Of a DNA stretch of 32,500 nucleotides, positions 1 through 10,400 are shown one piece after another (position 1 is the first letter of the stretch; the number at the start of each line of letters is the position of its first letter). Made by a program: the position numbers and the translations under genes. Location: NCBI GenBank assembly GCA_009746045.1, contig RPFO01000076.1, positions 730,614-763,113 of the forward strand. Direction: 5' to 3'. The notes beneath the pieces are model-generated. The model saw only the letters and a program-made list of their open reading frames with translations, searched no databases and was not told where the DNA came from. Origin of the DNA: Mesostigma viride. Lineage: Eukaryota; Streptophyta; Mesostigmatophyceae; Mesostigmatales; Mesostigmataceae.

Positions 1-1101
1 GCATTGCAGGCCGTTCCCCCGGCCTAGCGATCACGAACGAGCTTAATTGGGGAAGGGGGGCCGACTAACAAGCAGAATTTACTAGCTGACCTCATTCATG
101 CCGACGACATCACGCTCATCGAGAAGCCGGAGTCTGCCCAACTTTGGCTGGACTGCCTGGCGCTCGAGGCTCGGGCGGTCGAACCGTCTAGAAATCAGCC
201 CCAAAACGGAGGCCCTGGCCCTCGGCATGGCAGGGCCCCCACCCACACTCCGCCTCTTAGACGATACCGAGGTCAACTACCCTACTTCAGGCCGCTTCAA
301 GCTGCTAGGCAGTTGGCTTCCCGGCTGCGAGGACGACCTGACCACACGGATCGGCATGGCGTGGGCGCACCTCCATGACCGCCGCCGCTGGTGGAGCAAC
401 CCTGCCCTACCCCGGATCCTCAAGCGTGACCTCTTCAAGGTCGTCATTCTGACGATCCTGACCTACGGCGCCGAGACCTGGACACTGGCGCAGGAGCTGG
501 AGCAACGACTCGACGGCGCCGTCACCAAGATGCTGCGCAAGGCCCTTAACATCCCCTAGTTTGGTTTGCACATTAGTAATGAAGATTTGTACGCTGATTT
601 GCCCTATGTTTCCCACATTATTAGGCACAGGCGCCTGGGCCTAGCCGGGCACCTGGCCCGCACAGATCAGGTAGACACATCAGATAGACTAGCTGGCACC
701 AAACCCGCCCAGTCTGGGCGATCTGTCCTCACCTGGCGTGCCCCAGGCCGCGCGCGGCAGGGCCGCCACCCGTGGACTTTTCGTGATAGACTCGGCAGGG
801 ACATGTGCTACACTAGACGCGACGGGCTCACGCCCGGGCAGCCTCCTGGTTTGTCTGTAATATGGAGGCAGATGGTACGCAAGGATAGATGGCAAGTAGT
901 GATGAAGGAGACCACCCCCACCAAGCCTGTGGGGGCTCCGCGTGTGACCACGTATGGCATTCGTAGCGATTCGGGCCGCGGTGCCCACACCCCTGTAACT
1001 AGGACCTAGATAGCTTACACCATCCATTCCATCCCATGTTCCCCTCCCACTGAGGACTTATGCTCACGTGACGCAGTCACGTGTCTATTAATTAATTAAT
1101 T
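1..1101 (+). mobile_element. LINE (non-LTR retrotransposon) 3' portion, RT C-terminus, broken
   Basis: Begins inside the reverse transcriptase. Translation from about 68 gives LLADLIHADDITLIEK, with HADD in place of the Y/F-ADD catalytic box (D codons at 103-108). A frameshift near 180 moves the frame to RLEISPKTEALALG, followed by an RIGMAWAHLHD...LKRDLFKVVILTILTYGAETW thumb segment. A stop lies at about 557, then NEDLYADLPYVSHIIRHRRL, GLAGHLAR, the post-RT segment typical of many LINE clades. The 3' end is a TGCTCACGTGACGCAGTC motif (about 1061-1078) followed by a TTAA/ATTA microsatellite to about 1112. The 5' part lies outside the window. The clade (RTE-like or other) is not determined. 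Confidence 0.82.
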
Positions 1102-1274
1102 AATTAATTAATTTATTAATCTCTCTAATGAATTAGCATTTTGTAGGTCTGAGTAGCTCAAAAAATCCGTTGATTTACGGGCTTTCAGGAAAGTATACAC
1201 ATGACTATGACAAAAAATTTCCCTAGATGTTATGACGTGTTCTATAAATAGCTCACAACGCAGTATTAATCAAT

Positions 1275-1643
1275 TAATTAATAGACACGTGACTGCATCA
1301 CGTGAGCATAAGTCCTCAGTGGTAGGGGAACATGGGATGGAATGGATGGTATAAGCTATCTAGGTCCTAGTTACAGGGGTGTGGGGAAAGCGGCCCGAAT
1401 CGCTATGAATGCCATACTTGGTCACACGCGGAGCCCCCCACAGGCTTGGGGGTGGTCTCCTTCATCACTACTTGCCATCTATCCTTGCGCACCATCTGCC
1501 TCCATATTACAGACAAACCAGGAGGCTGCCCGGGGGTGAGCCCGTCACGTCTAGTGTAGCACATGTCCATGCCGAGTCTATCACGAAAAGTCCACGGGTG
1601 GCGGCCCTGCCGCGCGCCGCCGGGGGCACGCCAGGTGAGGACA
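1275..1643 (-). mobile_element. LINE 3' end, second copy, inverted
   Basis: Reverse-complement match to about 728-1100 through the C-terminal coding tail and the 3' UTR, so the two copies lie tail-to-tail around a 160-bp A/T-rich spacer (about 1112-1274). Its 3' end carries the same CACGTGAGCATAAGTCCTCA motif and an ATTAATTAATTA tail. Minor differences from the first copy include small indels in the coding part, so it is a diverged copy and not a perfect foldback. It breaks off near 1643. Confidence 0.8.
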
Positions 1644-1689
1644 TATCAGTATATCGCGTTCTAAAAAAAAAACACGGGTTAATTACGTA

Positions 1690-1905
1690 AGTAATGGAGG
1701 CAGATGACTCGTAGAGATAGGTTACAGGCACTTATGAAGGACATCGCCCCCAAGTCGGTCATGGCTCCGCGAGTGACCCAATTTGGCAACATAGTGAATC
1801 GGGTTGTGGTGCCGAAGTTATTAGATGCTAGATCCACCCATCACATCCCATATCCATCCGACTGAGAACTTATGCTCACGTGACGCAGTGTCAATTAATT
1901 AATCA
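1690..1905 (+). mobile_element. LINE 3' end, third copy
   Basis: Diverged copy of about 862-1090: a GGAGGCAGATG start, ACTTATGAAGGACATCGCCCC, the same 3' motif TTATGCTCACGTGACGCAGT and an AATTAATTAAT tail. It ends where the SDR element starts at 1906. Confidence 0.75.
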
Positions 1906-2024
1906 TTCGTGTATCCATTGCTCCCACTCCACCAACTTCTTATTGAAAACATTAAGTGGTCGCTTAAAATGGACAGCAAAATGGCGTCCCCTGCCATTTG
2001 CAGTTCTCCGAGCAAAGTTTGCGA
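1906..2024 (-). repeat. E3 split repeat B2 (terminal)
   Basis: 119-bp partner of 2513-2631, forming the outer edge of the element against the LINE 3' tail. Confidence 0.9.
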
Positions 2025-2060
2025 ATCCCCAAGACAACAAAACACAGTGAGGGTGGGTGG

Positions 2061-2512
2061 GCAAGAAAAAAGACCTTCCCCTTCCTCGCAAGGTCCCTAA
2101 AAAGACGACACAACACGCTACATGGCAACGCCCCTAAAAAAATCCCAGCCTTACTGACACAACTAATGTCAGACCGGCAACTACGAAATGTCAGCAAAAT
2201 GATTCGAGTCAGAACTTTTAACTACACTAGTCGCCAATCAAAGGCAGTTTCAGGCCAGCATACAAAATTAAAAGGCCTTATAAATACGACCTTTTTAACT
2301 GCCTGAACAACAACGAAAACTGCCCGTAACTAATCACCCAGTTACAAAATCCAAACTGATTATCATCCGCTAAAAACGGCCCTAGTCGCCGGCCATGCCA
2401 GCGAAACTGGAACCCCAAGAGCGTGCCACGTAATCTTTGCCGCCGTCAGGAACACTTCGATTGCGGCGTTCGTTCTCGCCCATTATAAGAAACTATTTTC
2501 AGAGAAATCCGA
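2061..2512 (-). repeat. E3 split repeat A2
   Basis: 452-bp partner of 3537-3988. It abuts B1 directly at 2512/2513 and is separated from B2 by 36 bp that include the G-rich block. Confidence 0.9.
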
Positions 2513-2631
2513 TTCGTGTATCCATTGCTCCCACTCCACCAACTTCTTATTGAAAACATTAAGTGGTCGCTTAAAATGGACAGCAAAATGGCGTCCCCTG
2601 CCATTTGCAGTTCTCCGAGCAAAGTTTGCGA
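2513..2631 (-). repeat. E3 split repeat B1
   Basis: 119 bp, with no difference seen from 1906-2024. It joins A2 directly. Confidence 0.9.
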
Positions 2632-3536
2632 TCCCCAACTCCCCCACGCCTGGCTGACTCAAAGCCGCTCCCCTCTCTCCCAGGACCGCGTGTCCATCGA
2701 GAATGCCCTGCCGCAATGGACCCCGTTTTAACACCAGCAGCTGTGGATGCATTGATGCACTGTTATAGGTAACCACATTCCCGCGAATTGACCCTTTGCA
2801 GGGCCCGCCACCGACCCCAAAGAAGGCCTCCCCTCTGATCGGCAACAGGAGTTGTTGTTGTTGCGAAGACAAAGCAGAAGACACAGCGATCAAGCAATTA
2901 CCGAAACCCCAAGTTTCGTTTCTCACTATATTTCGCCACGACCCCTTTAGGAGAGCATCGTCCTTGACAGGGGGCACACCCCCGCACCTACCATGCTAAC
3001 AGATTTACCGTTAGGCATATAATCAAGGCCGCATATCAGCCCTCACCCCCAGCGCCGAGACCGCGCGCCAAACAACGGTGTGAGTGAAAATATTTTTAAA
3101 TTTATTAAAATTATCGCCACGACCTCAACTAGTCCAACCCGGAGCGCAAGCATCCCCAGGTACGAACCAGCCCAAGGCAGGCCAGCCAACGTCACAGAAC
3201 CTTAACCCGAAGCGCAAGCATCCTCAGGTACAAGGCTGCCACGCGGGCCAGCCCTTTCGTTTCGACAAGCAGATCTTCCCCTTCATATTCGATCTGAATA
3301 TTGCACTAGCGCAGCCCAACCTCCTGCGCAGATTCCCAACCATCCGGACCCAGTTCCAAAGTGAGAATCAGTCCGGATACTTGGCAGCCGCTGTGACTTC
3401 CGTGAAACCGGAAGCTCAGGGGCTGCCGCCCGTCTGTTAATTTAATTAAGCCCTGCGCCCGAGCGGGCACAAGGCCGGGGAGGCGTCGGCATTCCTTGCA
3501 TCACCATAGCCTCGGCCAACGCGTGCCCAGCGTCAT

Positions 3537-3988
3537 GCAAGAAAAAAGACCTTCCCCTTCCTCGCAAGGTCCCTAAAAAGACGACACAACACGCTACATG
3601 GCAACGCCCCTAAAAAAATCCCAGCCTTACTGACACAACTAATGTCAGACCGGCAACTACGAAATGTCAGCAAAATGATTCGAGTCAGAACTTTTAACTA
3701 CACTAGTCGCCAATCAAAGGCAGTTTCAGGCCAGCATACAAAATTAAAAGGCCTTATAAATACGACCTTTTTAACCGCCTGAACAACAACGAAAACTGCC
3801 CGTAACTAATCACCCGGTTACAAAATCCAAACTGATTATCATCCGCTAAAAACGGCCCTAGTCGCCGGCCATGCCAGCGAAACTGGAACCCCAAGAGCGT
3901 GCCACGTAATCTTTGCCGCCGTCAGGAACACTTCGATTGTGGCATTCGTTCTCGCCCATTATAAGAAACTATTTTCAGAGAAATCCGA
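3537..3988 (-). repeat. E3 split repeat A1
   Basis: 452 bp, about 99% identical to 2061-2512. Its outer end on the minus strand is TCGGATTTCTCTGAAAATAG, shared with a fragment at 10182-10203 and close to the end of element E4. Confidence 0.9.
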
Positions 3989-3994
3989 ATAAAA

Positions 3995-4190
3995 TGACAG
4001 GTGGCAGGTACTTATGAAGATACCAACCCCAAGTCAGTGGGGCCACCACATGTGACCGAATTCGGCAATCACAGCAATTCGGGAAGCGGCGCCCGCAACC
4101 ATGTAACTAGAAACTAGATAGCAAGCTTTATCCACCCCACTCCATTTCCATCCCACTGAGCACTTTTGCCCATGTGACGCAGTGTACGAG
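3995..4190 (+). mobile_element. LINE 3' end, fourth copy, with a short inverted fragment after it
   Basis: Diverged match to 1690-1890: GGCAGGTACTTATGAAGATA, the AATTCGG...AATTCGGG segment, CATGTAACTAGAAACTAGAT and the terminal CCATGTGACGCAGTG. At about 4216-4246 the terminal motif returns inverted (GACTGCGCCACGCGAGCATG), so this copy also ends tail-to-tail, as at 1061-1310. It lies about 110 bp downstream of the CFAP299 stop codon. Confidence 0.7.
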
Positions 4191-4360
4191 TAAATCTTGG
4201 TCTCACTAAAATTAGAAGACTGCGCCACGCGAGCATGAATCCTCAATGGCCCTCATGAGAGCATCCTCAATGAGAGCGCGGGTCCTTGCATTTGTAGCAC
4301 AATGCAATCAACCGTAATGCCGCACAACCATTATTTGGCCTGACCTGGCCTGGGTACTTC

Positions 4361-4423
4361 TCAGCCCCGCCGCCGCGTCACGTGGTCATAAAGCACCACT
4401 TGGATGTACTCGTCCGTCTCCAG
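4361..4423 (-). CDS. CFAP299: CFAP299 exon 11 (terminal) with stop codon
   Basis: The acceptor ATACCCAG ends at 4424. Twenty codons, [20 protein letters not shown], then TGA at 4363-4361. The YIQVVxYDHVxRR C-terminus is a family hallmark. No clear polyadenylation signal was recognised between the stop and the LINE-derived sequence about 110 bp downstream. Confidence 0.95.
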   Translation of the reverse strand: METDEYIQVVLYDHVTRRRG

Positions 4424-7400
4424 CTGGGTATTGCGCGGCAGCAGGACGAAAAAAATAGTCAGACTTTTCGAAAAAAGGCACGACATGGAGAATGAGGGAA
4501 GGCACGGCGTGCAACGTGAGGGAAGGAAATACAGAAGCTGGTGATTTGCACACCCAGCGGATAACACAAGCAAATCTGACAAGAGGGAAGGAGAAAAACC
4601 ATTGAGCAATGATATCACAAGGTAAAATAGGTGTGCACAAATCCCTTGTAATAGCTTACAGGGATTAACATGCCAATCCACCTAAGGGGTTGAAAATGGC
4701 TCTGCGACAGCAGGGTCCAACTCCTGGCACCTTTGAAAACAAACAAAAAGGTACTTGCTTACTTATTAAAACCACCTTGAGGCACCGGGTTTTACAGTGG
4801 AGCGAACTGGCATAGAAAAACATCATGATAAAATTTTCCTTCCAGACATTCTAGAGGGCATGTCAAATTGGATAAGCGCAAATTGGTGGTCCAATTTGGT
4901 GCGAGCGATCACGCTACACGTGGTATCGCAAACACACCACCACGCAAGCTAGCCGACGGAGCAGAAACGTAAGCGGGTTTGGCGGTGCTGTCCAGCAAGT
5001 GCTACAAGTGGCCAGGAAAAGCAGCAAAGGTAACTTACAGGGAGAACATTTACTAAAACAGCAGCAGGGGCATGGCCAACAGTGAATACATTGGTTGATG
5101 GGGCAAGCACGGTGTTGATTGGACCCGCAAGACAATCCTAAGGCACTTTGAGAGCTGTGGCCCATGAGGCTAGCCCAGTTCTCACCAGGTCTTGCCTTGG
5201 ACCATTCATCACAAGCTGCCAGGTGGAACCCAGTTGCGACCCCGCTGCCTAACGTGGGAATGCGCCGGACGAAAGACGGTCGCAGCCGGCATTATCGAGG
5301 TAGCTTGAGGTAGATTGTGGTAAGTGGCAGCGCCGTTCCATGCACTGGTCCATTACCCGACCCAGGCAAACAAACGTACCCACCAAGTGTCCTCTAGCAG
5401 CGTACAAGGGTGTCGCGCATTGCAGAACTACTACTATTTTATAGTAGTAGTAGTACTAGCTTACATTACTTAGGGCACCTTGGCATTAGCGCTCACCTCG
5501 ATACGAGTGGAGTTGTCCCCTGGCCGCGCCTTGGGGTCCACCTGTCACAAAGCGACGGGAGGCAAGGGCCAGTGCGGAAGGTCAGCCAGGCGCGCCGCGA
5601 TGAGCCCCAGGTCGACAACGTGTGCGTGGTCTTAAAAAGCAACAGGTCGTGACAGTCGGTAAGCCATTGCGTAGATGGGTTATTCAGTCGGTGGGTGGAT
5701 GTGTACGTGGCATGCTTTCGGAGGTGGTTTGTTGGCTGCATGGTGGGCGGGTGTTGTGGGTGGGTGCGTGCTGTAAAAGTCAACATCCAACTATTATCAC
5801 CAGCAAAGGATATGCAACAACAACAACATGCATCATGCTACTGCCTCCCTTTACCCCCCTCCTTGTCCCCCCTTGTCCCCCTTCCTCCCTCCCCCCGCCC
5901 CCCTTCCCCCGGCCTCACATTGATGATCTTGCGGTCGCGCTTGTTCTTGAATAGCAGCCCGGCCTCGTTGTCGGCGATCACCTGCACGGCGGCGATGGGC
6001 GGCGGTTGTTTGAATGGTATGTGGTTGGACGATGTGTGGGTGGTCGATGTGTGGGTGGTCAATCTGTGGGTCGTTGACGTGTGGTCGGTTGATGTGCGGG
6101 TGGGTGGGTGATGAGTGGTTATGCCCGGGTGCAATACGCCATGAAAGAGATCCTCATCACTACGACAGAAATGGGCTCATAACCATTACCTCTATTACGA
6201 TAAAGTATCATGACAGATCGTCATGTGTACAAATGTTGTCAAGATCACTAAGCTCCCAAGAAGATCAGCATTTGATTGATACAATAAGTGGAGCCCTGCC
6301 ACAAATGCAGCAGTTAAGGGGACAGGACATGAACGAATTTTTTGGCGCCGAAAAGTTCGCGGGACCATCCGAGGTACCGGCCGTACCGTGAAAAGTGGGT
6401 GCACGGTGCGCGCACCCCTTGCGGAAGTGGCCATGGCGACTGCGTTCAGGCGAAACTACCACAATAGGGCAAGCAAAATGCAAAATATTAACTCGGATGT
6501 TAAAGTTGATGATTTTATGATGTTGGTTTGTGGCGGAAATAAGCTGGTTTACCATATCGCTGTTGTTTTTCTATGCCATCGGCATGGGGGGTAATATAAA
6601 TTTCTTGGCCGCGCGGAATGAAATAGAATTCATGATAGCGGCAGTAAAATCGCGTTTTGGGGGGTTGTTCTGACCATGCAGCAGGCATTACTGTCGGTAG
6701 CATCGAATTCTAAACCGAGCGGGTGCTTTTTGCCACATTTTCTGCCATTCTCGGTTAGTAATTGTTCGGGCATGCGCAGTGCGTGTCTGACCTGTCCTTG
6801 GAAGAACGGCTGTTATTGCGCGCCTGGGCGAGGGAAGTACGGGGGCAAGGTACAGATTTGTCGTGAATGTTATCTGCTATCAGTGCTTTCTTCTATAAGC
6901 TCATCGCTCGAAATTTTTTGCGCTATTTTTAGGCAGTTTCCGCCTGCTAGCTCGCCGTTGCTGGCCGCTGTGTTGTCAAATACCTGGCAGCTTTAGATTG
7001 TTTTCGTTGATGTCGTGGTCAGGGCCACTTCAGTCACAGCGTATAGCTTCTCGGGAAGGTATAAGGCATTTCATAAAACGTGTTCTGGCAAGGATGTTGT
7101 GCATATGGACGCTTCTTGTTGTGTGAGAGTGACGCACCCTCTCTTCGCAGCGGCATCACAGCGCTCATGCGCTGAAGGGCCGCCCATGGTTTCTTTGCAT
7201 TCTAACGTGCAGGGAAGGAAGTGTTATAGTGATGATAATGTTGGAGATATTGCATTTGTGTGACTGCACGTAGATAGCTGCCACCATTGGTTTATTTAAG
7301 CTTTCCCTTGTTATGATGATGTGACAAGACTACAATGTGCTGAGCCAACCATGGTTGACATGGTTGACTGCATGCAAGCTATGCATACAATGATCCTACT

Positions 7401-10400
7401 TGGTTCCTTGCCCTCCATTGTCCCTACTTGTTGCCCATGCTGGGTAGGGCAGTTTAGGAGGTGTTGTACTATTGATTAGCTTAGTTGGCATCAACCTTAC
7501 ACTCTAACATGGGAGAAACATAGAAAATGCTGGTTAGGCATGTTAGTGCTACCATCGTTATTGCTATGCACATAGATACAAGGGTGGCCATGCTCGAGGG
7601 GCGGTGAAGGCATATGAGGTGCGTGGCCACCCCTTTATACTTTCTAAACATATTCAGCATGGTTTTGGTGCATGTTAGATGGCATATGAGTGTCATTGTG
7701 TTTACCTGCTTACTGAGAGGTCCTAAGCACCTTATCAGGTGGTCATACATGAAACCCATCAACTTGAGCAGTTCTTGTCACAATGACCCCCAACCTAGAG
7801 CACATGTTGTTGTTTGCGTGTTAGAGTTAATAATGTGTGCTTTGGTTTTGATGCCCTTGATGAAGAAGGAGATGCTAATGTGGCCAAATGGTAACTAAAA
7901 CCTCCTTGTAGCGTCTTCGTGGGTGGCCGTCTTGGAATGGTTGTAACCTGGGCAGTTTTTGTCAGAATGACGTCAAACCTTGAACATAGGAGGTGCCATA
8001 TGTGCAGAGGATGTAGCATGTGGTTTGGCCAGTTTTCACATGGCTTGGATGGATAAAGGGGTGTTAGTGTGGTGAAATACTAGCTAAAACCTCCCTTAGC
8101 GTCGTCACAGGTGGCGACCTAGGAATATCCATCAACTAGGGCTGCACTTGTCAGAATGACCTGAAAATTCAGGGCTGCATGCCCCCCCACCAGTAATATT
8201 CGAAAATATGTGATATGACACTATCCCATGTGTTTCTCATTATTTTTTTGGGGGGAAAAGTACCCTTTTTACCGGAAAATACATCAATGTGTCTAAACAT
8301 GATTATTCGGTGCTAAAAATTAGGTAAAATTTCTCAAAAGTGGTGGAACTATGTGGAACTATGCGATTCGGTCCCAATATCTTTGCCCATTCTCCTAGGA
8401 AAAATAGGCCAAAAATAGCGTCTTTTTCTATTTTTAGCACATAATGGGCACCTGCTGGGGGGTAGTACCCCCGCCAAGTGGCTGGAAATTTTTTTAAAAT
8501 CATATTTATGGTCCCCAATCATCATTGGATTTTTATCCCATGCATAGGTATGCTTTCCAAAAAAGTGCACTTTGGGTATGTCCCGTCCCCTTAACTGTGG
8601 CCTAAAGGTTTCTCAGTCCGCACGCGGAAGCAAGAAGACTCCAGGGTGGGAGGGAGGGAAAGAAACAACTGCGGATCATGGCCGGCCTAGCTTGCTTAAA
8701 GGCATCGTCCACCGGCACACAAGCTGACATCATGCAAAATTAATTAACACCAGCATGTGTCACGCGCCAGCCTGAACTGTGCTGAAAACGCCACTACAAA
8801 CTAACGTGGCCACGCACCCCCAGGCTAGTACGTTAACCGTACAGGTAGTCGTACCAGGCTCTCAAGACTGACAAACATAAAACTCGCCCATCGACCCCTT
8901 GGGCCGGTCCGAGTCCACTACACAATAATTAATCACGACTCACTAAAACATCATCAGCCAAAGATTCGTTCAGCAACCAGCCGACCCTACAGGTCCCTAG
9001 CTTCACAGCTGGTGCAAACAATTACGAATCTTTGCAGCAAGTCGCATAAAACCTACGATTAATTTTCCGGACTACTAATTAATAGCCACCGACCCTTGCA
9101 AATAACCGGATCCTTCAAGGAGAATCTAGGCGAGCATGAAACCCTTTGTACAGAACGGATCAGTCAGCCCACATGTCGCAGACAGCCTCCCACATGCAGG
9201 CCAAGGCATAGCGGCCCTATCTTTCCCGCATGCGCAAAGAGAAAACCGATTAAGATCATTAAGCTCCCAAGAAGACCAGCATTTGATTGATACCATAAGT
9301 GGAGCCCTGCCACAAATGCAGCAGTTACAGTGGCCTTAAGGCTTCTCAGTCCGCACGCGGAAGCAAGAAGCCTCCACCCAACTATCCCCTCCTGGCGCCA
9401 ACCCCATTGCGCCGATTAATCTCATGACTCCCATGCGCTGAAGAGCGTGTCACGACATCTGAAATGGCGACTCAGCCCGCGCTAGGCTTTAATAACCCCC
9501 GCAGGGGCCTGCTGGTTACTATGCGGCACAAGCCAGTGACCACCCCAAAAATAAAGACCCCCAAAAAAGAGCCAGCACTCCGCAATTCCAGAATCAACCA
9601 AAAAGGGAAGAGGTTTTACGACACCATTATAGACTGAGCCGCCCAGCAGGTGCTGAGACGAAAAACGGAACGACTAAGGTCTGGCGCTGCCTAGCCTCCC
9701 CTAGACGCCCTTCCCGACTTGAGCATCTCAATCGGGAATAATCTTTAGCTTCGGAGCGCAGCCCTCGCGCGGCTCCTAAAGTCCCCAATCACCCCTTCTC
9801 GGCAGGGGCAACTGGACAACGGACCTGCCGCCACAACAAAAAAAATAATTTATGAAAACAGGCCGCTCCTGACAGGAACCTGGGTCGTGACCTTTGAAGT
9901 CCAGGCCACGACACACGCACCATCGCAAGGTGGCGAGCCTGCGATGTAACACTAGAGCTGTTTTAGAAACTTATTAACAGCTCCGCCAACATCGTTCAAA
10001 ACGCCGAAGTATCGCCCCATCCTTCACCCATGCCCAAAAGGCCCGCAGCTGGGGAAAAGGGCATGGGTGTAAATTTCAATTTTCTTTCCGTTGCACGACC
10101 AACTCTGCTATGCTTGGTCGAACAACTTAGCGGTTGTCCCACCATCTGCCTCGGCTACAAGACAAATGCAACCCACGCTAGAATCGGATTTCTCTGAAAA
10201 TAGTTTATTAAACAGAATGCGGGAAAGGAAGGGCCGCCACAACCTTGTGGCTGTACATGCAGAAAGGCTTGTTAGACGAATGGGGACGGCTTGTTGTTTA
10301 CCGGGGAATCCTACTGGCAACTAGCTTTGCCTTTTGTGAGTCAGGCGCCGTTTGATTGAACGGCCGGCCATGTGTGGAATGCTGACGGAAGTTGCGGCAA

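Larger units (their letters stand above)
1906..3988 (-). mobile_element. Non-autonomous split-direct-repeat (SDR) element, copy E3
   Basis: Read on the minus strand the order is A1 (3988-3537), internal (3536-2632), B1 (2631-2513), A2 (2512-2061), B2 (2024-1906). A1 and A2 are both 452 bp with about four differences; B1 and B2 are both 119 bp and look identical. This A1-internal-B1A2-B2 order is the hallmark of PAT-like tyrosine-recombinase retrotransposons. The internal 0.9 kb has no recognisable gag, RT or recombinase, so the copy is non-autonomous. It contains a short direct repeat (AGCGCAAGCATCC at about 3141 and 3212). A G-rich block (GGGTGGGTGGG, 2051-2061) sits at the A2/B2 junction. 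High A1/A2 identity points to a recent insertion. Confidence 0.82.

Noticed and set aside
6676-6996. Cys-containing 106-codon frame inside the TTAA element, considered as a transposase remnant
   Set aside because: No DDE or zinc-finger pattern of the piggyBac superfamily could be recognised.
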